From contig CAYXHZ010000011.1 of assembly GCA_964465065.1 (NCBI GenBank), positions 9,166-73,165 on the forward strand: a DNA stretch of 64,000 nucleotides. The letters run 5' to 3'. Origin of the DNA: CAYMND01 sp964465065. GTDB lineage: Bacteria; Acidobacteriota; Aminicenantia; UBA2199. Positions 8,545 to 17,281 of this stretch are shown one piece after another. Numbering within the stretch: position 1 is the first letter of the stretch; each line of letters opens with the position of its first letter. The translations under genes were made by a program, and so were the position numbers. Below the pieces are notes generated by a model that was given only the letters and a program-made list of their open reading frames with translations, was not told the origin of the DNA and did not search any database.

Positions 8545-9467
8545 TTGTCGAGCTCCTCCATAAAGAGGTCTTCGAGGTTTTTCTTTTGCGGAACGACCGA
8601 GACGATTTCGGCGTTGTTGGTGACCAGACGTTCGATGATCTGCTGTTTTTGGGCTTCCTCGATCTGAATCAGAAAGCCCTCCTTGGTCTGCTGAGCTGTC
8701 TTGGGTATACCCGGGATCAGGTTGGGCTGCGGGTGACGGTAGACGAGTTCGACACTCTTGATGGTATCGCTCAACAGCTCGGTCAATGCGCCGGTCTTGC
8801 GGATACTGCCGTTGAGCATGATGGCCACCCGGTCGCAGATCAGTTCCATGTCCTGGATGATATGCGAGGAAAAGAAGACGGTCTTGCCTTCGGCGCGCAG
8901 TTCGATGATGATGTCCCGCAGCTCTTTGCGGCCGATGGGGTCGAGCCCGGAGAACGGTTCGTCCAGGATGACCAGGTCGGGGTTGTGGATCAGGGCGTGG
9001 GCCAGGCCGATTCGTTGGGTCATGCCCTTGGAATACTTGCGCATCTTGATGTCGCTGCGACCGGTCATGCCGACGCGCTGGAGCAGGGAGTCGATGCGCT
9101 GGTCGATTTCCCGGGCCGGTACACTGCAGAGCTGGGCGCTGAACCGCAAGAATTCCCGGCCGGTCAGGTATTCATAAAAGTAGGGATTTTCCGGTAAGTA
9201 ACCCAGCCTTTGCCGGCTGGCCAGGCGTTCGGATGGCTGGTCGAAGATGGTGACTGCCCCGCTGTCTTTGTTTAGCAGACCGATGATGCATTTCATGGTG
9301 GTGGTTTTTCCGGCGCCGTTGGGGCCTAAAAAACCGAAAATTTCGCCGGCTTGCATGGAAAAGGTTACGGAGTTGAGAACCGGGATGCGCCGGCGGGTGA
9401 TGTTGCTGCGGAATGATTTGCAGAGATTGTCCACCCGTAATGGACAGGGGCTTAAAACTTTATCCAT
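8541..9467 (-). CDS. ABC transporter ATP-binding protein (CcmA/NatA type)
   Basis: A 308-residue cytoplasmic ATPase subunit. It has Walker A GPNGAGKTTT, signature YSKGMTQRIGLAHAL, Walker B LVILDEPFSGLDP and the switch His in FFSSHIIQDME. About 80 C-terminal residues beyond the ATPase core are typical of ABC-2 exporters. It starts 16 bases inside the end of the purine permease gene and overlaps its own permease by 4 bases, so translational coupling is likely. Confidence 0.94.
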   Translation of the reverse strand: MDKVLSPCPLRVDNLCKSFRSNITRRRIPVLNSVTFSMQAGEIFGFLGPNGAGKTTTMKCIIGLLNKDSGAVTIFDQPSERLASRQRLGYLPENPYFYEYLTGREFLRFSAQLCSVPAREIDQRIDSLLQRVGMTGRSDIKMRKYSKGMTQRIGLAHALIHNPDLVILDEPFSGLDPIGRKELRDIIIELRAEGKTVFFSSHIIQDMELICDRVAIMLNGSIRKTGALTELLSDTIKSVELVYRHPQPNLIPGIPKTAQQTKEGFLIQIEEAQKQQIIERLVTNNAEIVSVVPQKKNLEDLFMEELDK

Positions 9468-10876
9468 AGGAACCTCGCCATGAACACGATTGTAACGATA
9501 ATCAGAATCGGATTCAAATTCCGGAAGCGGCCGCTGATGATCTGGATCAGGGTGTAGCTGATGAAGCCCAGGGCCAGACCGTCGGCGATGCTGCCGGTCA
9601 GCGGGATGCCGATCGCGGTCAGGATGGCCGGGAAGGCGCTGGAAATGTCGTCCCAGTCGATCTGTTTGAGACCCTGCAGCATCTGCAAACCGACCAGGAT
9701 CAGGATCGGTGCGGTGATGGGGTACAGGGTCAGGCTGGAACCTGCGGCGGCGGGATATCCGGCGCCGACCATGGCCACCAGAGGCGAGAAGAAGAGTGCG
9801 CAGATGAACAGCAGGCCGGTGGTGCAGGCGGCCAGACCGGTTCGGGCGCCTGCCCGGACGCCGCTGGCGCTTTCGATGAAACTGGTGACGGTCGAAGTGC
9901 CCAGCGAGGCACCGATGACCGTTCCCAGCGCGTCGGCCATGAAGGCCCTGTTGACCCGGGGGAACTGGTCGTCTTTCCAGAGTTTAGCTTCCTGGCTGAT
10001 TCCGAGCAGCGTGCCCACCGTATCGAAGAAATCCATGATGAAAAAAACGATGGTGACGGCCAGGAGCTGAGGCGAAAATATTCCTTTCAGCGAAAATTGC
10101 AACAGGCTGGGTTGCAGCGAAGGCGGGGCGGCGGTCAAGCCCTGCCAGTGGGTCAGTCCGAAAAGCAGGGCCAGCAGACCGGAACTCAAAATGCCCAGCA
10201 GCATGGCGCTTCTGATCTTTCGGACCATGAAAAAAACAGTGATGAACAGACCGGCGATTGTCAGCAGGGCGGCCGGATGGGTCAGGTCGCCGAGCCTCAG
10301 GGCGCCACTGGCGTATTGGTACTGGTCGAGTTGAGTCAGCACGCTTGCGCGGTTCAGCGGTTCAGAGAAGGCGATGGCCTTGAGTGCGCTGTTGTTGCGG
10401 GTGATGATGCCGCCATCCACCAGGCCGATGAAGGCGATCAGCAGGCCGATTCCGGCGGCGATACCGTGCCGCAGCGAGACGGGTATCGAGCGGATGAGTC
10501 GTTCCCGGACGCCGAGCAGAGTCAGCAATACGAACAGCAGGCCGGAGACGAAAACCATACCCAGGGCCTGTTGCCAGGTTGCGCCCAGGAGCAGAACGAC
10601 GGTGAAGGTGAAAAAAAAATTCTCGCCCATTCCCGGTGCCAGGGCGATCGGGTAATTGGCCATCAGTCCCATCAGGATGGACGCGATGCCCGAGGCGATG
10701 CAGGTGGCCGCCATGACCGCCTTGAAATCCATTCCGGCCTGGCTGAGTATAGCCGGCTGCACGAAAATGATGTAGGACATGGTCAGAAAGGTGACCACGC
10801 CCCCGGAGATTTCTCTCCGGGGGCTTGTGTCTTGTTGTTTCAGATGGAATACGCGTTCCAGCAGGCGGTCCATCAA
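9452..10876 (-). CDS. NCS2/AzgA-type purine permease
   Basis: A 474-residue inner-membrane symporter with 12-14 predicted helices. The motif ALAPGMGENFFFTF matches the family signature found in adenine/guanine/hypoxanthine permeases of the AzgA/PbuG branch. TSTVTSFIESASGVRAGART is the second conserved motif. The exact base taken up cannot be told from sequence. The start ATG overlaps the ppdK stop as ATGA (10873-10876). Confidence 0.92.
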   Translation of the reverse strand: MMDRLLERVFHLKQQDTSPRREISGGVVTFLTMSYIIFVQPAILSQAGMDFKAVMAATCIASGIASILMGLMANYPIALAPGMGENFFFTFTVVLLLGATWQQALGMVFVSGLLFVLLTLLGVRERLIRSIPVSLRHGIAAGIGLLIAFIGLVDGGIITRNNSALKAIAFSEPLNRASVLTQLDQYQYASGALRLGDLTHPAALLTIAGLFITVFFMVRKIRSAMLLGILSSGLLALLFGLTHWQGLTAAPPSLQPSLLQFSLKGIFSPQLLAVTIVFFIMDFFDTVGTLLGISQEAKLWKDDQFPRVNRAFMADALGTVIGASLGTSTVTSFIESASGVRAGARTGLAACTTGLLFICALFFSPLVAMVGAGYPAAAGSSLTLYPITAPILILVGLQMLQGLKQIDWDDISSAFPAILTAIGIPLTGSIADGLALGFISYTLIQIISGRFRNLNPILIIVTIVFMARFLWIKF

Positions 10877-13557
10877 GCCTTGTCCCGAATGGCGGCCTGG
10901 GCGGCGGCCAGTCTGGCTATGGGCACCCGGAACGGTGAGCAGGATACGTAATTCATGCCGACCCGGCAGCAGAATTCGACGGACTTGGGCTCGCCGCCGT
11001 GTTCGCCGCAGATACCGATCTTGAGCTCGGGCCTGGTTTTCCGGCCTTTCTCGATACCCATTTTCACCAGCAGGCCGACGCCGTCCTGGTCGAGAGACTG
11101 GAACGGGTCGTCACGGAAGATGCCGGTCTTTTTCTCGTCGACATAATCAGGCAGGAATTTGCCGGCGTCGTCGCGGGATATGCCCATGGTCATCTGGGTC
11201 AGGTCGTTGGTTCCGAAGGAGAAGAATTCGGCCACTTCGGCGATGCGATCGGCCAGCAGCGCGGCACGGGGCACTTCGATCATGGTGCCGACCAGATAAT
11301 TCAGTTTGATGCCGGACTTGGCGATGACATCTTCGGCCACTTGGCGGGTCCGGGTTTCGAGAATCTTGAGCTCCTGCCGGTCGATTACCAGCGGGATCAT
11401 GATTTCCGGCAGCACTTTTATGCCTTCGCGGCTGCATTCGCAGGCGGCTTCGATGATGGCCGTGACCTGCATGTCGAGGATCTCCGGATAGGTGATGGCC
11501 AAACGGCAGCCACGGTGGCCGAGCATGGGGTTGGATTCATGGAGCTGATTGACGCGCTGGGCGATGATTTCGACCGCTACGCCGATTTTCTGGGCCAGCT
11601 GTTGCTGCTTGTCGGTGGTGTGAGGCACGAACTCGTGCAGGGGCGGGTCGATCAGGCGGACGGTGACCGGATAGCCGTTCATGGCCTTGAAGATGCCCTT
11701 GAAATCGTCGCGTTGAAATGGCAGCAGTTTGGACAGGGCGGCCACTCGGTTCTCGACGGTCTCGGCCACGATCATCTCCTGGATGGCTAGGCGGCGTTCC
11801 TCGGTGTCGAAGAACATGTGTTCGGTGCGGCACAGGCCGATGCCTTCGGCGCCGAGTTCGATGGCTTTCTGCGCGTCGTAAGGGGTGTCGGCATTGGTGC
11901 GGACCTTGATCTTGCGGGTTTCGTCAGCCCAGCCCATCAGGGTCTTGAATGCCGCCGGGAGCTCGGGACGGATCAGTTTGAGGGCGCTGGCGAAAACTTC
12001 ACCGGTCGAACCGTTGAGGGTGATTTCCTCGCCTTGGCGAATCGTCTTTCCGGCGACGCTGAACTCGCCTTTGTTGTAATCGATACTGAGCTTTTCACAG
12101 CCGACGATGCAGCATTTACCCCAACCGCGGGCGACGACGGCGGCATGGGAAGTTTTACCGCCGGTGGCGGTTAGGATGCCCTGGGCGGCGTGCATACCGC
12201 CTACGTCCTCAGGGCTGGTTTCCTTGCGGACCAGGATGACTTTTTCACCGCGAGCGGCCCACTGTTCGGCGTCCTTGGCGTTGAAGACCACCTTGCCGGC
12301 CGCAGCGCCGGGGACGGCGTCGATACCGGAGACCAGGTAGTTTTTCTTCATTTCCGCCTTTTGGGCCGGATCGATGATCGGGTAGAAGATGCCTTCGATA
12401 TCCTGGCCTTTGATACGCATGATCGCTTCGTTTTTGGTGATCAAGCCGTCGTTGACCATGTCGACGGCGATTTTGAAGGCGGCGTAGGGCAGGCGTTTGC
12501 CGGTGCGGCACTGCAGCATGTAGAGCCGTCCTTCCTCGACGGTGAACTCCAGATCCTGCATGTCTTTGTAGTGCCGTTCGAGCTTGGCGCGGACCTCGAC
12601 CAGCTGCTTGTACGATTTGGGGTCGATCTTTTCGAACTCGGCGAGCTTGAGCGGGGTGCGGATACCGGCCACCACGTCCTCTCCCTGGGCGTTGATCAGG
12701 TAGTCGCCGTAAAAGATGTTCTCTCCGCTGTTGGGATCCCGGGTGAAACAGACGCCGGTGCCGCTGTTATCGCCTTTGTTGCCGAAGACCATCTGCTGGA
12801 CGTTGACGGCGGTTCCGATGATCCCTTTGAGCTTCTCGACCCGGCGGTAGGTGACCGCCTTGTCGGCCATCCAGGAACCGAATACGGCGTTGATCGCGCC
12901 CCACAACTGTTTCTTGGGGTCCTGGGGGAAGTCGCTGCCGATGTGTTTACGGTAGATCGCCTTGAATTCTCCGACCAGGGCCTGAAGCTCCTCTTCGTTG
13001 ACCAGGGTGTCGTTGACGCGGGTACCGCTGGCGATGTTCAGCCTCTTCCGGGTCTTCTCCTCTTTGATCGTGTCGAAGGCGTGATCGAAATGTTCGCGAT
13101 CGATGCCCATGGCTGTCGAACCGTACATCATGATGAATCTGCGGTACCCGTCCAGGGCGAAACGGCGGTTGCCGGTTTTTTTGGCCAGGCCTTCGACCGA
13201 ATCGTCGGTGAGGCCCAGGTTGAGGATGGTTTCCATCATGCCGGGCATCGAGACCGGGGCGCCCGATCGGACCGAAACCAGCAGCGGGTCGCTTGGGTCT
13301 CCAAAGCGCTTGCCGGTGGCCTGTTCCAGCTTTTTCAAGTTCTTCTCAACTTCCGCATCGAGGCCGGCGGGATAGGTCCGGTTGTTTTTATAAAAGAGGT
13401 CACACACCGCCGTGGTGATGGTGAAACCTGCCGGAACGGGCAATCCGATGCTGGACATCTCGGCCAGGCCTGCGCCTTTTCCGCCGAGCAATTCCTTCAT
13501 TTCCTTGGTGCCTTCCGTCTCGTGTTCCGAGAAGAAGTAGACAAACTTTTCTGACAT
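10873..13557 (-). CDS. ppdK: pyruvate, phosphate dikinase
   Basis: Interconverts pyruvate + ATP + Pi with phosphoenolpyruvate + AMP + PPi, as used in PPi-based glycolysis or gluconeogenesis of anaerobes. The 894-residue length is normal. The ATP-grasp domain is N-terminal. The phosphohistidine is in GGKTSHAAVVARGWG (His471). The C-terminal barrel shows GLCRTEHMFF, GICGEHGGEP and the catalytic-Cys region MNYVSCSPFRVPIARL. A strong AAGGAGG lies 10 bases before the ATG. It follows the HDOD hybrid kinase by 14 bases and overlaps the purine permease by 4. Confidence 0.97.
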   Translation of the reverse strand: MSEKFVYFFSEHETEGTKEMKELLGGKGAGLAEMSSIGLPVPAGFTITTAVCDLFYKNNRTYPAGLDAEVEKNLKKLEQATGKRFGDPSDPLLVSVRSGAPVSMPGMMETILNLGLTDDSVEGLAKKTGNRRFALDGYRRFIMMYGSTAMGIDREHFDHAFDTIKEEKTRKRLNIASGTRVNDTLVNEEELQALVGEFKAIYRKHIGSDFPQDPKKQLWGAINAVFGSWMADKAVTYRRVEKLKGIIGTAVNVQQMVFGNKGDNSGTGVCFTRDPNSGENIFYGDYLINAQGEDVVAGIRTPLKLAEFEKIDPKSYKQLVEVRAKLERHYKDMQDLEFTVEEGRLYMLQCRTGKRLPYAAFKIAVDMVNDGLITKNEAIMRIKGQDIEGIFYPIIDPAQKAEMKKNYLVSGIDAVPGAAAGKVVFNAKDAEQWAARGEKVILVRKETSPEDVGGMHAAQGILTATGGKTSHAAVVARGWGKCCIVGCEKLSIDYNKGEFSVAGKTIRQGEEITLNGSTGEVFASALKLIRPELPAAFKTLMGWADETRKIKVRTNADTPYDAQKAIELGAEGIGLCRTEHMFFDTEERRLAIQEMIVAETVENRVAALSKLLPFQRDDFKGIFKAMNGYPVTVRLIDPPLHEFVPHTTDKQQQLAQKIGVAVEIIAQRVNQLHESNPMLGHRGCRLAITYPEILDMQVTAIIEAACECSREGIKVLPEIMIPLVIDRQELKILETRTRQVAEDVIAKSGIKLNYLVGTMIEVPRAALLADRIAEVAEFFSFGTNDLTQMTMGISRDDAGKFLPDYVDEKKTGIFRDDPFQSLDQDGVGLLVKMGIEKGRKTRPELKIGICGEHGGEPKSVEFCCRVGMNYVSCSPFRVPIARLAAAQAAIRDKA

Positions 13558-13571
13558 GTATCATGTCCTCC

Positions 13572-16193
13572 TTATGTAAACTTTTCAAAAACAGTCCGTT
13601 TGAACTCCATCAGCTCGAATGGTTTTTGCAAAAAAGTGATGCCGTTGACTTTGAGAAATTCGGCCACGTCCTCACGGTAGTGCGCGCCGCTGACCATGAT
13701 CAGCTTTTTTTCCAGACCGTTGAGCTTGAGGTACTCGTAGATGGCTATTCCGTTGATATCCGGCATGTGGATGTCGGAGATGACCAGGTCGAAATCTTTT
13801 TCTTTCAGCAGGTCCAGGGCAACCTGGCCGGTATTGCACATGGTGATGGCCAGATCCGTCCTGCCCGTTTCCAGTATGTCCTTCATGAGTTCGAGCAGAT
13901 AGGCCTCGTCATCGACGATCAGAATCGTCTTGATCTTGTCGAAGAGGGGGAAATCAGTTTCGTCCGGGATTTCTGTGCCGGGGCTTGGTTCAGGTGCGGG
14001 TGCAGGGAACCTGATGCGGAAAGTCGTGCCGGCACTCGGTTGACTTTCAATTTCGCACTGGGCCGAGTGATTTTCGATGATCCGGTGGCAAACGGCCAGC
14101 CCCAGCCCGGCGCGCTCCGGGGAATTGGTGTGAAAAGGGAGCCAGATCTGGTTGAACTGGTCGGCCGGAATGCCGATGCCGTCATCCCTGATCTCCAAGA
14201 TGAATGCGCCGTCCGTCTGTGCCCTGGTGCTGATTTCGACGGTTCCTTGGGCGGAAGGTTTCTGCTTGATGGCCAAGGCGGCGTTGACGACCATATTTTC
14301 GATCAGGGTCTCCATCTCGCCGGCGTTCAATGGCTGGTTCCCGATTGCGCCATCGGTGTTGATGTGGACAGCCACCCCATGCTCCTGTTCGATCCGGTGC
14401 AGGTTGGCGGTCATTCTGCCGATGATTTTATTGGGGTTGATGGTCTCCTTGGGGGGAGCTTCCAATGTGAAATAACTGCGCAAATGGTTGAGTTGCTGGG
14501 TCAACTCTTCGGCGTTGCGTTCGATTTTGCTCAAGCGGTTGCGGACGTTTTCGTCTTGGCTGTGCGAAAGTAAAATCTGGGAATAACCGAGTATCGGCGT
14601 CAGTTTGTTTTTCAGCTTGTGAAAAACAACCGGCATGATCGCGGTCAGGCTTTCCGTCTTTTGCAGCGAAGCGATTTCACGCCTGGTGTGGCTGATGCGC
14701 TGATCGGTGCGCACCAGCTCCTGGGTCAGAATCTTCTTCTTGTTGAGTTCGTTGTTTAGTTTCTGGAACGAATCGTAGTTCTGGAATGAATTGGCCATGA
14801 TGTTGGACAGGATCTGGATGTAGGAGAGTTCCAGGTCGAGTTCCTTGAACGATTCCTTGCCAAGATTGAGCAGAAAAAATCCGAACAGGTTCTGGTTGAA
14901 GGCGATCGGAAAGGCCAACACCGTATCGCTGTCGCTGTAATCCAGGCGGCTCAGGGCTTTGGGCTCCAGTCTTGCGGTACCGTGGGATTCCAGGGCCTGG
15001 ACCAAAGGCGGGAGTTCATCGAGTTCATAACCGGTTTCCCTTCTCTGCAGAGAACGCAGAAAGGTGAAATGCTCTTTGACGGTTTCGTCGTTCATCAGAA
15101 AGGCGATCGAAAAATCGGTGATGAAATTGTCGAAATAATCGAAAACGGACTGGATGATTTTTTCCGGGCTGATCAGCGAGGAAAGGTAATAGGAGAGGTT
15201 GAGCATATGGGACAGGAACATCTTCTCCTGGGCAATTTTTTTCTGGAAATCATCCATTTTGTGAACTTCGGTGACCATGCTGATCTGTTCGTTCATCAGG
15301 GACAGGACGAGAGTGGAACCCCGACCGACAACTTCATGAAGTTCGCTGCTCAGTTCGGGAAATTCGCCGACAAAAGCCTCCAGAAGTTTGGGAAGGGTGC
15401 GTATGGCATTGCCCAGGTTCGAGACTTTGATCCCCAAATGCTTTTTGCAAAGGTTGTCGAGGGCCTCCATGTGCCGGGGGATCTCGCTGGGAGAAGCCTG
15501 CATGAGCAGCTCGGCCATGGAGTTGGCCACATGGGCGACTTTGGTGATCGGTTGGCTGCCGATTTTTTCCGTGTGGTGACCGATGGAGAGGGCGATCTGT
15601 TCGGGCAGCATGAAACGCAGGCAGAAGGCCAGGCCAAGCTCGCGGTGGGTGATGCCGAAGCGTTGCTGCTCCCTGGGCAGGACGATCCGGTCCTCGACAT
15701 GGTAAATTTCCTGTAGAGTTCTGGGGTCGTGCAGAAACAGGATGATCTGGCCGATATCGTTGAGCAGGGCCGACATGTAGAATTCTTCCGGCTCCTGTTC
15801 GCCGATGTGATGGGCGATCAGCAGGGCCAGGGAGGATTGCAGCAGGGATTTTTTGATGATCTGGTGAAAGATCTGGCGGAATTCGGCCCGGTATTGGATG
15901 CGGTTGAAATAATCGAAAACCGAAAACGAGAAGGCGATCTGTTTGATTCTTTGCACGCCCAGCAAACCCAAGGCGTGGCTGATGGTCCTGACCTGCTGGG
16001 AAAACCCGTAAAAGGAGGAATTGGCCACTTTCAAAATATGCGCGGAAAGCAACGGGTCCTTTTCGATGATCTGGCGCAGGCTGGCGGTCAGGGTGAACGG
16101 ATTGCTGCCTTCAAGTTTCAGGATTTCCTGCAGAGTCAAGGAAAGCGTGGGTAACCTGACGGCATCCAGAATTTTTGTTGAATTCATTGTCAT
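13572..16193 (-). CDS. HDOD-GAF-histidine kinase-receiver hybrid protein
   Basis: An 873-residue cytoplasmic signalling protein without membrane segments. Residues 10-230 form an HDOD domain (LSAHILKVANSSFYG; NDIGQIILFL). About 330-475 looks GAF-like. A coiled stretch then leads to a kinase core with phosphoacceptor His525 in VFHKLKNKLTPILGYSQ, ATPase motifs MVVNAALAI, RDDGIGIP and RAGLGLAV. A C-terminal receiver has Asp761-Asp762 and phosphoacceptor Asp807 (ISDIHMPD) and Lys857. The H box has HK in place of the common HE. It heads the minus-strand run that contains ppdK. ATG 16187, two codons on, is an alternative start. Confidence 0.9.
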   Translation of the reverse strand: MTMNSTKILDAVRLPTLSLTLQEILKLEGSNPFTLTASLRQIIEKDPLLSAHILKVANSSFYGFSQQVRTISHALGLLGVQRIKQIAFSFSVFDYFNRIQYRAEFRQIFHQIIKKSLLQSSLALLIAHHIGEQEPEEFYMSALLNDIGQIILFLHDPRTLQEIYHVEDRIVLPREQQRFGITHRELGLAFCLRFMLPEQIALSIGHHTEKIGSQPITKVAHVANSMAELLMQASPSEIPRHMEALDNLCKKHLGIKVSNLGNAIRTLPKLLEAFVGEFPELSSELHEVVGRGSTLVLSLMNEQISMVTEVHKMDDFQKKIAQEKMFLSHMLNLSYYLSSLISPEKIIQSVFDYFDNFITDFSIAFLMNDETVKEHFTFLRSLQRRETGYELDELPPLVQALESHGTARLEPKALSRLDYSDSDTVLAFPIAFNQNLFGFFLLNLGKESFKELDLELSYIQILSNIMANSFQNYDSFQKLNNELNKKKILTQELVRTDQRISHTRREIASLQKTESLTAIMPVVFHKLKNKLTPILGYSQILLSHSQDENVRNRLSKIERNAEELTQQLNHLRSYFTLEAPPKETINPNKIIGRMTANLHRIEQEHGVAVHINTDGAIGNQPLNAGEMETLIENMVVNAALAIKQKPSAQGTVEISTRAQTDGAFILEIRDDGIGIPADQFNQIWLPFHTNSPERAGLGLAVCHRIIENHSAQCEIESQPSAGTTFRIRFPAPAPEPSPGTEIPDETDFPLFDKIKTILIVDDEAYLLELMKDILETGRTDLAITMCNTGQVALDLLKEKDFDLVISDIHMPDINGIAIYEYLKLNGLEKKLIMVSGAHYREDVAEFLKVNGITFLQKPFELMEFKRTVFEKFT

Positions 16194-16212
16194 CCCGTTT
16201 TTTTGTAAACAA

Positions 16213-16241
16213 ATTATAGTAAATCATTCATCTTTTGACAA
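16213..16241 (-). promoter_or_regulatory. sigma-70 promoter of the HDOD hybrid kinase
   Basis: Minus-strand TTGTCA (16236-16241), 17 bases, then TATAAT (16213-16218). The predicted transcript has a leader of about a dozen bases before the ATG at 16193. This is the only clear promoter found ahead of the minus-strand run down to 4661. Confidence 0.65.
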
Positions 16242-16443
16242 CGAATAATGGCGAAATCATAGCAGATTGTCCGGCAAACCGTTTCAATCCATCCTGGGGC
16301 CATGGACCGGTTAAGCCCATCAGACCGGATATCGCAAACGCTTTTCATGTTTTATTACGGATATGGAATTTATTCTTAAAAAAATTGATGCTACGGAAGC
16401 GTCTTGTGGGACGGAAAAGATTCAAGCGTTCACTTGGAAACTC

Positions 16444-16452
16444 TGTTATAAT
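16444..16452 (+). promoter_or_regulatory. extended -10 promoter of lptB
   Basis: TGT followed by TATAAT (16447-16452) forms an extended -10 element. No good -35 box was found at 16-18 bases. The first in-frame ATG begins 9 bases after the box, which suggests a leaderless or nearly leaderless mRNA. Confidence 0.5.
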
Positions 16453-16461
16453 CGGACTGCA

Positions 16462-17259
16462 ATGTGTGAACAGAGTCGGCTTATGTTTGCGGAGGATTGT
16501 CCGGTCCAGGAGACCGGCACGGTCCGTGGCGGTCCGGGCCTGGTCACCTGCGGCCTGTGCAAGAGTTACGACGGGCGCATGGTGGTCGATCATGTCGATC
16601 TCGCGGTTGGCGGCGGGGAAATCGTCGCCCTGCTGGGGCGAAACGGAGCGGGTAAAACCACCACGTTTCTGATGCTGGCGGGTATCGTGGCGCCGGATTC
16701 CGGTCGGATTGAAATGGATGGCGTTTCCATCGAAACCTGGACCTCGGCCGAGAGGTCGAGGAACGGCTTGATTTACCTGCCGCAGCAGCATTCCATTTTC
16801 ATGAAGGCCAGCACCCGTGACAATCTGTTCATGGTACTGCAGCTCTACCATGACGAACCGACCGCCAGATCCCAGACCGAGGCGCTTCTGGAAGAGTTCG
16901 GACTCCAGGATGTACGTGACAGCCTGGCCTTTCAACTTTCGGGCGGGGAGAAACGGCGTTTGGAAATCGCCCGGGCCATGGTCATGTCGCCGCGCTTCCT
17001 GTTTCTTGACGAGCCGTTCACCGGCATTGACCCGATCACCATCCAGGAGATTCAGCGCACCATTCTCAGCCTCAAGAAAAAGGGCATCGGAATCATCATC
17101 ACCGACCATAACGTCAAGGACACCTTTTTTATCACCGACCGGGTGACCATCATCCACCAGGGCAAGGTGCTCAACTCGGGGGCTCCTGCCAAGGTGGTAC
17201 GAGAGGCGCAGACCCGGCGTCTTTTCCTGGGTGAAACATTCACCTGGGGGCAGGAGTGA
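16462..17259 (+). CDS. lptB: LPS export ABC transporter ATP-binding protein LptB
   Basis: Cytoplasmic ATPase that drives LPS extraction by LptFG and transport through LptC/A to LptDE. Walker A GRNGAGKTTT, signature LSGGEKRRLEIARAM, Walker B FLFLDEPFTGIDP and the switch His in IIITDHNVKDT are all present. The C-terminal RLFLGETF is the conserved LptB ending. The start is uncertain: ATG 16462 lies right after an extended -10 box, and ATG 16483 is next. Either adds 20-30 residues before the usual LptB beginning. Other lpt genes are not in the window. fhs follows after 22 bases. Confidence 0.9.
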   Translation: MCEQSRLMFAEDCPVQETGTVRGGPGLVTCGLCKSYDGRMVVDHVDLAVGGGEIVALLGRNGAGKTTTFLMLAGIVAPDSGRIEMDGVSIETWTSAERSRNGLIYLPQQHSIFMKASTRDNLFMVLQLYHDEPTARSQTEALLEEFGLQDVRDSLAFQLSGGEKRRLEIARAMVMSPRFLFLDEPFTGIDPITIQEIQRTILSLKKKGIGIIITDHNVKDTFFITDRVTIIHQGKVLNSGAPAKVVREAQTRRLFLGETFTWGQE

Positions 17260-17281
17260 AGCATCAAGGAGGTTGTTGATC

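Noticed and set aside
12190..13554. 454-codon open frame on the plus strand opposite ppdK
   Set aside because: Antisense of the catalytic ppdK gene, without ribosome site or recognisable domain.
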